In this document: in pieces, positions 39,501 through 45,952 of the stretch
How positions within the stretch are numbered: the first letter of the stretch is position 1
Layout of the letters: the number at the start of each line of letters is the position of its first letter
Translations under genes and position numbers: made by a program
The notes under the pieces: generated by a model
The model's database searches: none
What the model saw: the letters and a program-made list of their open reading frames with translations, nothing else
Told to the model about the DNA's origin: nothing
Origin: Aquimarina sp040786285
GTDB taxonomy: Bacteria; Bacteroidota; Bacteroidia; Flavobacteriales; Flavobacteriaceae
Direction: 5' to 3'
Length of the DNA: 64,000 bases
Assembly: GCF_040786285.1 (NCBI RefSeq)
Contig: NZ_JBFMKQ010000001.1
Span: forward strand, 2,108,001-2,172,000

Positions 39501-39728
39501 CCAAATACCGGAGGGAAGTTTAAAGTAGATGTTGATTTATCTAAGGTGCAATCAATTAATTTGAAAGTCTTTAATATGATTAACAATGCCCTTATAGATT
39601 CGCGAAAAGGAGAAGGGGGCAAAACGTATAGTTTTGATTATGATATGTCTTCGTTGGCTTCTGGGATATATTTCATTCTATTAGAGACTTCATCAGCTAG
39701 TCAAGTGAGGAAATTAGTTATCGAATAG
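33579..39728 (+). CDS. SprB-repeat adhesin with T9SS type A sorting domain
   Basis: A 2049-residue cell-surface or secreted protein. A signal peptide (about 1-20) precedes a Cys-containing N-terminal region of about 430 residues. I count fifteen SprB-type repeat cores (GGTPPYxYxW and variants such as GGNGNYNFKW) between about 440 and 1770, spaced 80-110 residues and joined by DANDCT...EPxxL linkers. A PKD-like stretch follows, then the type A sorting domain from YPNPN at 1972, with SSLASGIYFILLE and a terminal KLVIE. T9SS should export it, cleave the tail and attach it to the surface. SprB itself is a gliding adhesin; here a gliding role is not implied. Last gene of the unit. Confidence 0.93.
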   Translation: MKKLLLVFIVLFISSGIYAQDYTIEVKGYIGMAGSSCGSSRGLMSVTLFFADGTEKIIIDNPSGLANDNYAATYVYDDSNPVTGVEFYTKRRKDKIDCKRKHTRLTVPVNGFCSDTRYAAADVHGSFPGWANIAVYPNTGLSYDGVTSPYTVCVTGSVNIFATDGFATPDDIYRWEYFDTIGTKEIEARELTRLKQAVEDAIQDLADCLEEPGANCRFFRVRLRRAQDELAAYSGPLTEIVPFDGWKEITNKRGQSNIDLLLNDLYPNAADREQAINKNIRVRFGPGCFDYGEMSVIYLPEPPVVTKVDVIQPKCSDSQVGEIELYLDRQIYPNERIDITLEKKNQTGDYEVKDANVGIQSFVEVNPSTYRYTWVSALTADLTAGEYRLIVSGYEKDDVDQTPFCAQFIHDFEIKAPTPVKFTSDDTQPICADGTGSIKVTASGGTLPGGKYQFALTGGLNTGWKSPIPDTNNTYTFSNLDSEKNYIINVRLTNGTDSCEGTGQNPTDTNISISKPANTIKIQSASINENPSYPGASNGAIDVILKTGTTARPPFTYEAFLGSSLQKSETTSNSSTTLNGLIKGEYTIKITDDNGCSDTFATKVILTDTDAITIEDIIIDQSVDCFNGNNGSLRAVITGGNGNYNFKWTKVGDNSFSRTSNPVNDLEPGDYIVTVGDSRTDFTVPASYAVGNKTIDNPTQVRVTDVSVEHIKCKGENGKITVTATGGTPPYSYRLGVIGNYTDVTNNSNIWDITVDSKMSEYLYIRDAKSCEFMVVDIVTVNEPDLALTIDNISTTDNTILGGSTGAITIDIIGGTPGYTVTWQKDGVLIPNTGVSINGLFAGEYVATVVDNNDCRTASTIITIIDPLSLSVSKSNVSCFDGNDGKIILNPQGGTRPYSFSIDNKLNYISENDLTNLTIEGLVDGTYEVWLRDNGNREITIPETITIEEPIKITITQAAALEHVTTIGGTDGSITIDVMGGTGNKTFLWTKLNDPTFNRTTKDIDNLSFGVYTVVVKDENDCIVDATYEVKEPLPMKVVISETVPILCYDDALGELLATVTGGYPIDSSPSDFEYRWYQIENTIETPINTDLTLDHIENLSAGTYKVVTNDSKGASAEKIFNLLQPDDLVVTLTSAPIDVKCRGEATGVIDITVVGGPKDEDTGEYLPYTFSWTKVGDPTFKATTEDLQNITAGTYEVVVIDDNLCTTSLSQAVVIEQPDAILEIYDVNPVNLTGFQTQNGSISLEVRGGTPPYNYSWTDLDNPLYTASNQDINQLSIGRYRLIVTDKNDCTTSITQEITEPNQLIVTIQPISVDNSIQCFGEQTLVPLITNTVGGVGAYTYEWFEESDLNTVIFTTSETTTVNVGTYVVVVTDENGNKDDDTYEVTEPDKLDIGENVTHLLCRGDDNGRIDITVMGGVEPYSFSWSNGETIEDLSSLRAGNYTIIVTDANDCTFEKEIEVEQPPGLFINGDIIRVYPSSNGARDGRITVNIGGGTPPYDYEWRDFNGVVQPSTTNVLDNIGAEKYALTVTDANDCTLEIDDVDLFEPPALEVTIEQVNVISCFGTSTGSLSAIVVGGVPFNSSKQYNYQWFDADTNTITGGDSFLLEGIAAGNYYVVVTDAVSKSVPSEVFDLNQPLALELELSADFINCGDAADWTITPQINGGTAPYRYVWNNGKTSDRLENVVAGTYSLEIIDARGCRASDQITVSPPDALIVRESLNIPTCYGGCDGAIFLETEGGTPPYTYQWSNGSTTKDLNTICSGTYVATITDIKGCQIKKKIVLNDPEEFIVDLGEDITLCKDQTAILDATVDDPNATYLWTTTNGFSSTSSSIEVKDSNVYEVLVIDSKGCEARDNIFVDTTSDVISANFIASTQVFSGEEFVIVDNSDPVPESIDWIFPKEATVTYEDEHYAELIFDIPGEYEITLQTNIGLCSALTTKKVIVLDKEFEGTEGEDGSVEEIQSFIEYKVYPNPNTGGKFKVDVDLSKVQSINLKVFNMINNALIDSRKGEGGKTYSFDYDMSSLASGIYFILLETSSASQVRKLVIE

Positions 39729-39767
39729 TATAATCGAACATTAAAGTTATTCATGAATATGTAAAAA

Positions 39768-39896
39768 CTACTTCTTTTTTCTAAAAATAAATCCAAGAGG
39801 TACTAGTATCAGAACAAAAAAATACCATCCGGTAATCAAACCGATTATGGTTATTGCAGCAGCAATAATCATTATCCATATGATTTTGTTTGACAT
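39768..39896 (-). CDS. 42-residue membrane protein (small ORF)
   Basis: The open frame encodes 42 residues: start MSNKIIW, two hydrophobic segments (about 5-21 and 23-38, split at GLITGW), and a basic end RKKK. That layout (short hairpin, positive tail) is typical of real small membrane proteins. It begins 5 bp after the stop of the DUF1080 gene on the same strand, so it is probably the last gene of that operon. No family recognised. Confidence 0.5.
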   Translation of the reverse strand: MSNKIIWIMIIAAAITIIGLITGWYFFVLILVPLGFIFRKKK

Positions 39897-39901
39897 TCTA
39901 A

Positions 39902-40699
39902 TTATAATTCCCTAATCCATATTTTACGGTATTGTACCAGATTGCCGTGATCCTGCAACTTAATAGGGCCTTTACCATGTGCTTCATTTTTTGGAGGACC
40001 AATATATTCTGTGGATCCTAATATTTCAACATGATCTTGTACTAAGACTCCATTATGAATCACAGTGAAGCTTCCGGATTTAATTTTTTTACCTTCAGCA
40101 TCAAATTCCGGAGCATGAAAAATAATATCATAAGTTTGCCATTGATCAGGTGCTTTAGTGGCATTTACTAAAGGAATATGTTGTTTATAAATAGATGTAG
40201 CCTGACCGTTAGCATAGGTTTGGTTTTGATAGCTGTCTAAAATCTGTACTTCATATTTGTTTTGAAAGAAAACTCCACTATTACCACGTCCTTGTCCTTC
40301 TCCTTCTAGTACATCAGGGGCGCTCCATTCTAAATGCAATTGTACACTTCCAAAATTTTGTCTAGTTTGTATATCTCCCGTTCCTGGTTTTACAGTCATC
40401 GTTTGATCTGGATTAATAGTCCATGATGCAGCAGTAGAATCTTTGGCCGACATCCATGTTTCTAAATGGGATCCATCAAATAATACTATGGCGTCAGAGG
40501 GTATATTGTTTTCATTAAATGTAACTACTTTTGGTTCTGGCTCCCAAACTTCAGTTTCTTTAGGGTCGGTAACTTCCTTTTCTGGTGTGGTTATAATTTC
40601 TTCTTTTTTCTCTTCTTCTTCAATTCTATTAGTTTCGGTTTTTTCTTTGCAAGAATACGTAATGGTTAAAATCAAAAAGAGGTAAACAATAATTTTCAT
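39902..40699 (-). CDS. DUF1080 (3-keto-disaccharide hydrolase) lipoprotein
   Basis: A 265-residue lipoprotein: signal peptide with lipobox ITYSC (Cys17) followed by a Glu/Lys/Pro-rich linker to about residue 70. The rest is a DUF1080 domain, a concanavalin-like beta sandwich: IVLFDGSHLETWMS, then GDIQTRQNFGSVQLHLEWSAP, GNSGVFFQNKYEVQILDSY and IKLQDHGNLVQYRKIWIREL. The family hydrolyses 3-keto-glycosides made by a glycoside 3-dehydrogenase. The GMC oxidoreductase, its small subunit and the cytochrome in the same cluster supply just such an enzyme, which supports this function. It should sit in the periplasm, anchored to a membrane. Confidence 0.9.
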   Translation of the reverse strand: MKIIVYLFLILTITYSCKEKTETNRIEEEEKKEEIITTPEKEVTDPKETEVWEPEPKVVTFNENNIPSDAIVLFDGSHLETWMSAKDSTAASWTINPDQTMTVKPGTGDIQTRQNFGSVQLHLEWSAPDVLEGEGQGRGNSGVFFQNKYEVQILDSYQNQTYANGQATSIYKQHIPLVNATKAPDQWQTYDIIFHAPEFDAEGKKIKSGSFTVIHNGVLVQDHVEILGSTEYIGPPKNEAHGKGPIKLQDHGNLVQYRKIWIREL

Positions 40700-40721
40700 A
40701 GTGGTGTTTTTTAATTGGTCG

Positions 40722-41774
40722 TTATAATCCTAATATTTTTTTTAATTGTTCTTTATCTATCTCTGCTCCGGCAAAGTCATCAAATGCTTTTTGAGTCGCT
40801 TCAATAATATGATTTTGAATAAAAGGAGCACCTTCACGGGCACCTTGTTCGGGAGATTTGATACAACATTCCCATTCCATTACTGCCCAAACATCGCATC
40901 CGTATTCTGTAAGCTTCGAAAAAATAGTTTTAAAATCTATTTGGCCATCCCCGGGAGAACGATATCGACCAGCGCGGTCAATCCAATCACTGTAGCCTCC
41001 AAAGACTCCTTTCTTACCGGTAGGGTTAAATTCTGAATCTTTCACATGAAAAGCTTTAATAAATTCATGATAATGGTCTATATATTCAATATAATCTAAC
41101 TGTTGCAATACAAAATGGCTGGGGTCATATAAGATGTTTACTCTTTTATGATTACCGGTAGCTTCTAAAAATCGCTCAAAAGTCACGCCATCATGAAGAT
41201 CTTCACCAGGGTGAATTTCATAACAAACATCAACCCCCTTTTCATCGAAATGGTTAAGAATAGGTAGCCATCTTTTTGCTAATTCTTCAAATCCCATTTC
41301 TACTAAACCAGCAGGTCGTTGTGGCCAGGGATGCATGGTATGCCAAAGCAAGGCCCCAGAAAATGTGGCATGTACGTTTATTCCTAATCTCTGACTAGCT
41401 GTAGCTGCATTTTTTACCTGTCGTATGGCCCATTCTGTGCGTTTTTTTGGATTGTTCTTACAATCATCGGGCGCAAAGTTATCAAACATAATATCATAGG
41501 CGGGATGCACAGCTACTAATTGCCCTTGTAAATGTGTAGAGAGTTCTGTGATTTCTAATCCGTAATTTGCAATTTTACCTTTTAATTCATCACAATACGT
41601 TTGACTTTCGGCAGCCATATCAAGATCGATTAATCGAGTTTCCCAGGTGGGTATTTGTATGCCTTTATACCCAAGATCAGATGCCCATTTGCACAATCCT
41701 TCCAAAGAATTAAACGGAGCTTTATCATCCATAAACTGGGCTAGAAATACAGCAGGGCCTTTAATGGTTTTCAT
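40722..41774 (-). CDS. Sugar phosphate isomerase/epimerase family protein (TIM barrel)
   Basis: A 350-residue cytoplasmic TIM-barrel protein of the xylose-isomerase-like group. Likely metal ligands can be placed in VCYEIHPGED, NILYDPSHFV, KAFHVKDSEF and AVMEWECC. There is no signal peptide, unlike its lipoprotein relative at 44292. In known oxidative glycoside pathways such enzymes isomerise or epimerise keto-sugars, or act on keto-inositols; the exact substrate is open. It follows the Gfo/Idh/MocA gene after 122 bp and precedes the DUF1080 gene by 22 bp, all on one strand. Confidence 0.87.
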   Translation of the reverse strand: MKTIKGPAVFLAQFMDDKAPFNSLEGLCKWASDLGYKGIQIPTWETRLIDLDMAAESQTYCDELKGKIANYGLEITELSTHLQGQLVAVHPAYDIMFDNFAPDDCKNNPKKRTEWAIRQVKNAATASQRLGINVHATFSGALLWHTMHPWPQRPAGLVEMGFEELAKRWLPILNHFDEKGVDVCYEIHPGEDLHDGVTFERFLEATGNHKRVNILYDPSHFVLQQLDYIEYIDHYHEFIKAFHVKDSEFNPTGKKGVFGGYSDWIDRAGRYRSPGDGQIDFKTIFSKLTEYGCDVWAVMEWECCIKSPEQGAREGAPFIQNHIIEATQKAFDDFAGAEIDKEQLKKILGL

Positions 41775-41870
41775 TTTATTAGTTTTTGATTTTTTGAGTA
41801 TTGGCGTTTATGAGTATACATAATTATTTTGAAATTTTGTAAATTCTTATCTAACATGGCAAACTTAATT

Positions 41871-41895
41871 ACTCACCACTCCTGCACTCACCACT
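41871..41895. repeat. Short direct repeat of ACTCACCACT
   Basis: The 10-mer occurs at 41871-41880 and 41886-41895, 15 bp apart, in the gap just after the Gfo/Idh/MocA stop. Function unknown. Confidence 0.35.
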
Positions 41896-41896
41896 T

Positions 41897-43042
41897 TTAT
41901 ATTTTTGTCCAACTTGCATTGTTTTTACTACTTTCTACAGCAGCATAAATAAATTTCATTCCTCGCACTCCATCTTTGGCTGTTGGAAAATCAAATTGAG
42001 ATGAAGGAGCGTTTCCAGAGTTTATTTGATGTAATTCTTTGGCAAAACTTCTATAGATGGTTGCAAAACCTTCTAAATATCCTTCTGGATGTCCGGCAGG
42101 AATACGCACATATTCTGAAGCTTCAGGATAGCCACCATTTCCACCTGGAGTAAATACTTGTTTAGGCTGATCTAACCAACGAACTACTAATTCATTAGGA
42201 TTCTCCTGGTGCCATTCCAAACTTCCTTTGGTACCATAGATTTTTACTCCCAGATTATTTTCTTCACCGGTGGCAATTTGCGAAAATGTCATCATTCCTT
42301 TAGCTCCGTTTTCAAAACGAAGTAAAATATTGCCATCGTCATCAAGGGTTCTTCCATCTCCAAAAGCAGAAAGATCTGCAGCGAGCTCTTCAATTCGAAC
42401 TCCTGATATATATTCTACCAGGTTTTCTGCATGGGTACCAATATCGCCTAAAGCACCCCCAATTCCAGATTTTTTAGGGTCTACCCGCCAAGCTGCTTGT
42501 TTTTGCCCCGTTTTCTCAACAGAAGTGGCTAACCAACCTTGTAGATAGTGTACATTGATCTTACGAATAGTTCCCAAATCCCCTTTGGTGATCATTGCTT
42601 TTGCTTGCTTTACCATGGGATATCCCGTATAATTATGCGTTAACGCAAAAACTTTTCCAGATGATTGTACGATTTTCTCTAAGTCAATAGCTTCTTCTAG
42701 CGTAAGGGTCATTGGTTTATCGCAAATCACATGAAAACCATATTCCAATGCCATTTTTGCGGGAGGAAAGTGCATGTGATTCGGGGTTACAATGGAGACA
42801 AAATCCATACGCTCTCCTTCGGGAAGTTTAGCTTCTTCTTTGATCATTTGTTCAAAACTTCCGTATGCTCTTTGTTTTGAAATACCTAACGCTTCCGCGG
42901 AAGCGATACTTTTCTCGGTACTGCTAGAAAATGCACCACAAACTAGTGCCACCAATCCATCGATACTAGCTGCTTTTCGGTGTACATCTCCGATGAAAGA
43001 ACCAATTCCTCCACCGATCATTCCCATTTTTAGTCGAGTCAT
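41897..43042 (-). CDS. Gfo/Idh/MocA family oxidoreductase
   Basis: A 381-residue NAD(P)-dependent sugar dehydrogenase. The N-terminal Rossmann fold starts with GMIGGGIGSFIGDVHRKAA, and the family signature CDKPMTLTLEEA supplies the catalytic-site Lys-Pro. The C-terminal domain has GGALGDIGTHAENL, whose Asp and His are the usual catalytic pair. No signal peptide is seen, so it acts in the cytoplasm, likely reducing or oxidising a keto-sugar that enters through the adjacent permease. Its start is 5 bp after the permease stop, so the two are co-translated. Confidence 0.92.
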   Translation of the reverse strand: MTRLKMGMIGGGIGSFIGDVHRKAASIDGLVALVCGAFSSSTEKSIASAEALGISKQRAYGSFEQMIKEEAKLPEGERMDFVSIVTPNHMHFPPAKMALEYGFHVICDKPMTLTLEEAIDLEKIVQSSGKVFALTHNYTGYPMVKQAKAMITKGDLGTIRKINVHYLQGWLATSVEKTGQKQAAWRVDPKKSGIGGALGDIGTHAENLVEYISGVRIEELAADLSAFGDGRTLDDDGNILLRFENGAKGMMTFSQIATGEENNLGVKIYGTKGSLEWHQENPNELVVRWLDQPKQVFTPGGNGGYPEASEYVRIPAGHPEGYLEGFATIYRSFAKELHQINSGNAPSSQFDFPTAKDGVRGMKFIYAAVESSKNNASWTKI

Positions 43043-43047
43043 ATTGA

Positions 43048-44277
43048 TTATTCTTTATATTCTATTTTTTCATTTTTGAAGAATACAGCAAAAAGTAGCA
43101 TCACCGCTGCTGCAAAGATGGCTGGAAAAATCCAAATGCTATTCCAATCGTGTTGCCCATCTGAAACTAAATTTGCATCCGTAATTTTTCCGGCAACATA
43201 AAAACCGATTAACATTCCTAAACCGTAAGTGGCTAATGTAATTAACCCTTGAGCCGCACTTTTAAACTTTTCTCCGGCCTTACTATCGGTATAAATTTGT
43301 CCCGATACAAAGAAAAAATCATAACAAATACCATGCAGAGCAATCCCAGTGATAATCATAAAAGCAAGTTCTCCAGAATTACCGTAGGCAAATAATAAAT
43401 AGCGAAGTGTCCATGCGATCATCCCTACCAATAATGTCTTCTTGAAACCAAATTTCTTAAAGAAAAAGGGGAGTAGAAGCATAAAAACTACCTCTGATGC
43501 TTGACCTATGGTCATTTTTGCGGCTGGATTTGAGATTCCGATTTCACCTAAAAACTGACCTGCGTGCTGATAATAGAAAGCTAATGGTATGCAAATTAAT
43601 ATCGAAGCTAGAAAAAAGAATAAGAAGTTTCGATCTTTTAAAAGTTTTAGCGCATCCAGACCTAATATATCCGAAATACTAATCTTTTGATCTTTGCTAA
43701 TTTTTGGAGGTGTTTTTGGTAACGTGAAACTAAAAACCCCAAGTATCGCAGATGCGATCGCTGTCATTAAAAATGTATTTTTTAACAACCCGTTAGTAAC
43801 TCCCTCTTTAGAATCCCAATGAAAAATATAACTAATGACTAATCCAGCTATGATCCAACCAATAGTTCCCCAAACACGGATAAGCGGAAATTGTTTTGAA
43901 GGATCCGAAAGCTGATTGAAACTTACAGAATTTACCAGTGCTAGTGTTGGCATATAGGCAATCATGTAGCCAAGAACATAAGGATAAAATGAAGAGAAAT
44001 CTGTAGCATTTGCCATTTGATACATTAAAAATGCGCCAAAAAGGTGCAGTAGTCCAAGGATTTTTTCAGCATTAAAAAAACGATCTGCGATCAAACCAAT
44101 AATAAAAGGAGCAATAATGGCTCCCCAGGACTGGGTGGAGTATGCCATTGCAATTTCACCTCCACTTGTATTAAGTGTATTGGGTAAGTAAATACCCATG
44201 GTTACAAACCAACCTCCCCAAATGAAAAATTCTAAAAACATCATTAAAGAGAGCTGGACCTGAGTTATAGTCTTCAT
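43048..44277 (-). CDS. MFS permease of the nucleoside:H+ symporter type
   Basis: A 409-residue inner-membrane protein with about twelve helices in the major-facilitator layout. The N-terminus (QLSLMMFLEFFIWGGWFVTMGIYL) and the IRVWGTIGWIIAGL segment are those of the NupG/XapB-like nucleoside:H+ symporter branch. Neighbours are sugar enzymes, not nucleoside enzymes, so the real substrate is more likely a keto-sugar or glycoside released in the periplasm. It lies 14 bp after the isomerase lipoprotein and 5 bp before the dehydrogenase. Confidence 0.85.
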   Translation of the reverse strand: MKTITQVQLSLMMFLEFFIWGGWFVTMGIYLPNTLNTSGGEIAMAYSTQSWGAIIAPFIIGLIADRFFNAEKILGLLHLFGAFLMYQMANATDFSSFYPYVLGYMIAYMPTLALVNSVSFNQLSDPSKQFPLIRVWGTIGWIIAGLVISYIFHWDSKEGVTNGLLKNTFLMTAIASAILGVFSFTLPKTPPKISKDQKISISDILGLDALKLLKDRNFLFFFLASILICIPLAFYYQHAGQFLGEIGISNPAAKMTIGQASEVVFMLLLPFFFKKFGFKKTLLVGMIAWTLRYLLFAYGNSGELAFMIITGIALHGICYDFFFVSGQIYTDSKAGEKFKSAAQGLITLATYGLGMLIGFYVAGKITDANLVSDGQHDWNSIWIFPAIFAAAVMLLFAVFFKNEKIEYKE

Positions 44278-44291
44278 AAAAAGTGTATTGG

Positions 44292-45284
44292 TTAATTAAG
44301 TTGTTTTGCAGCACTAATTAATAAATCACGAGTGGCAGTGATGCCTTCTATTTCATTAAGGCGTTCACCTTCATATTCTACACCAATAAAGCCATCATAC
44401 CCGGATTTTTTAATGATGTCGAGCATCTTTTTATAGTCTATTGTGGTTTCATTTCCTTCTGTATCAAAATCATAAGATTTTGCACTTACTGCTTTTGCAT
44501 ACCCCATCATTTCTTGTACTCCTTGATACTTTGGATATTCTTTAATGCATTTTGCCTCCCAACGAGCACCACCTTCACGCTCTAGGCAAAAATTACCAAA
44601 ATCAGGTAATGTTCCGCAATTAGGTTTATTTACTTTTTTCATTACCTCTACTAATAACGAAGCATTAGAGGATAAATACCCATGATTTTCTACAATAACG
44701 TTAACCCCTTTTGTAGCAGCATAATCAGATAGTTTACCAAGGCCATCTGTTGCAACATCAATCCATTGTTTAGGATCATTGGTACCAAAGAGATTTACTC
44801 GAATAGAGTGGCATCCTAAAAACTGCGCGGCATCTACCCACTTTTTGTGGTTTTCTACGGCATCATTTCGTTCTTTTTCATCAAGTACAGCTAAATCTCC
44901 TTCACCATCTACCATGATGATTAAATTCTGGATATTATGTTCTTCACTTTTAGTTTTTAAAGTTTCTAAAAGTATTTGCATTGCTTTTTGTGGGTTAGGA
45001 TCCTTTTTTAGCTCATCGGTATATAATTGACTTACGTATTCAATGCCTTCAAAACCTAGTTCATCGGCTTTTTTAGCAAAATCTATAGGACTCATTTCGC
45101 CAGCCTGTATCATTTTATGAAGTGACCATTGAGCCAATGAGAGTTTAAAAAATGGTTTGGTTTCTTCAGGAGGTGTTTCCATGGAAGATTCTTCTTTTTG
45201 AGGTTCAGAATTTTGAGAAACATTCTTTTTGCATGATCCTAAAATTAGCATCAGAATAAGCCCCGTTATGATGGTTTTTTGCAT
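44292..45284 (-). CDS. Lipoprotein sugar isomerase/epimerase (TIM barrel)
   Basis: A 330-residue protein with a lipoprotein signal (ILGSC, Cys18), a Ser/Glu/Pro-rich linker to about residue 45, and a TIM-barrel domain of the xylose-isomerase-like group. Metal-ligand candidates lie in VIVENHGYL, GTLPDFGNF and IGVEYEGERL. Export makes it a periplasmic partner of the GMC oxidoreductase and DUF1080 hydrolase, while the second isomerase of the cluster is cytoplasmic. A periplasmic member may be a lyase or isomerase acting on 3-keto-glycosides. It lies 20 bp after the small-subunit gene. Confidence 0.87.
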   Translation of the reverse strand: MQKTIITGLILMLILGSCKKNVSQNSEPQKEESSMETPPEETKPFFKLSLAQWSLHKMIQAGEMSPIDFAKKADELGFEGIEYVSQLYTDELKKDPNPQKAMQILLETLKTKSEEHNIQNLIIMVDGEGDLAVLDEKERNDAVENHKKWVDAAQFLGCHSIRVNLFGTNDPKQWIDVATDGLGKLSDYAATKGVNVIVENHGYLSSNASLLVEVMKKVNKPNCGTLPDFGNFCLEREGGARWEAKCIKEYPKYQGVQEMMGYAKAVSAKSYDFDTEGNETTIDYKKMLDIIKKSGYDGFIGVEYEGERLNEIEGITATRDLLISAAKQLN

Positions 45285-45303
45285 AATTGTTTATCGTATA
45301 AGG

Positions 45304-45942
45304 TTATAATGACCAGGCTTTTCCGCCGGTTAGTTTTTCTAAAGAATCGCATCCTATTTGCTGGCCAGGTACTGGTGCATATGCGAGTACGTTTTCTCCT
45401 ATTTCTTCGCTGGTTTTAAACCCCCAAATAGAAAGGTCTCTTACGGTGGATAAGAATAGAAAGATTTTAGCTTCTTTTGATATAGCCTCAAAATCCTCTG
45501 GGTTTTTCATTTGTCCCATTTCTTCCTGATATGCTTTTTGTTGTTCTTTTGATGACTTAAGATATGTCGTTAGTAAAGCATCATATTCTTCAATTTTCAC
45601 CTTCTTTACCGGTTTATCTTCATTAATACCTAGTTCATTAAGAACCATACCAGCTACTTTTTTAAACATACCGGCGTCTTCTTCTTTAGCCACCTGATTC
45701 ATGTATTTTTCGGTAAACATAGCTACGTTAAGGGATTTAGCACCAGGGATATCGGTTTCTGGGATGATAAGATCTACGAGTTGATCTAATACTTTTGCTT
45801 CGTCCTCAGAAAGTAATTCTGGAATCCAGTTTAGTTTTATCTCGGCAGTACAGCTATGTAAAATAGTTAGAATCGCAGGAGTAGCAGCAATATACCCCGC
45901 TGATAATCCGATGTTTTTTAAGGCCTCTCTTCTGTTCATCAT
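45304..45942 (-). CDS. Gluconate 2-dehydrogenase subunit 3-like protein
   Basis: A 212-residue protein of the gluconate 2-dehydrogenase subunit 3 family, the small partner of membrane-bound GMC dehydrogenases. It starts with a twin-arginine-like motif NRREALKNIG and a hydrophobic segment with a Cys near its end (ILHSC), so Tat export as a lipoprotein is possible. The core has LLSEDEAKVLDQLVDLIIPETD and the late DLSIWGFKTSEEIG. The frame is open 14 codons further upstream, but that would overlap the GMC gene; the start at 45942 leaves a 10-bp gap and exposes the Tat motif. Confidence 0.85.
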   Translation of the reverse strand: MMNRREALKNIGLSAGYIAATPAILTILHSCTAEIKLNWIPELLSEDEAKVLDQLVDLIIPETDIPGAKSLNVAMFTEKYMNQVAKEEDAGMFKKVAGMVLNELGINEDKPVKKVKIEEYDALLTTYLKSSKEQQKAYQEEMGQMKNPEDFEAISKEAKIFLFLSTVRDLSIWGFKTSEEIGENVLAYAPVPGQQIGCDSLEKLTGGKAWSL

Positions 45943-45952
45943 AATTATAGAA

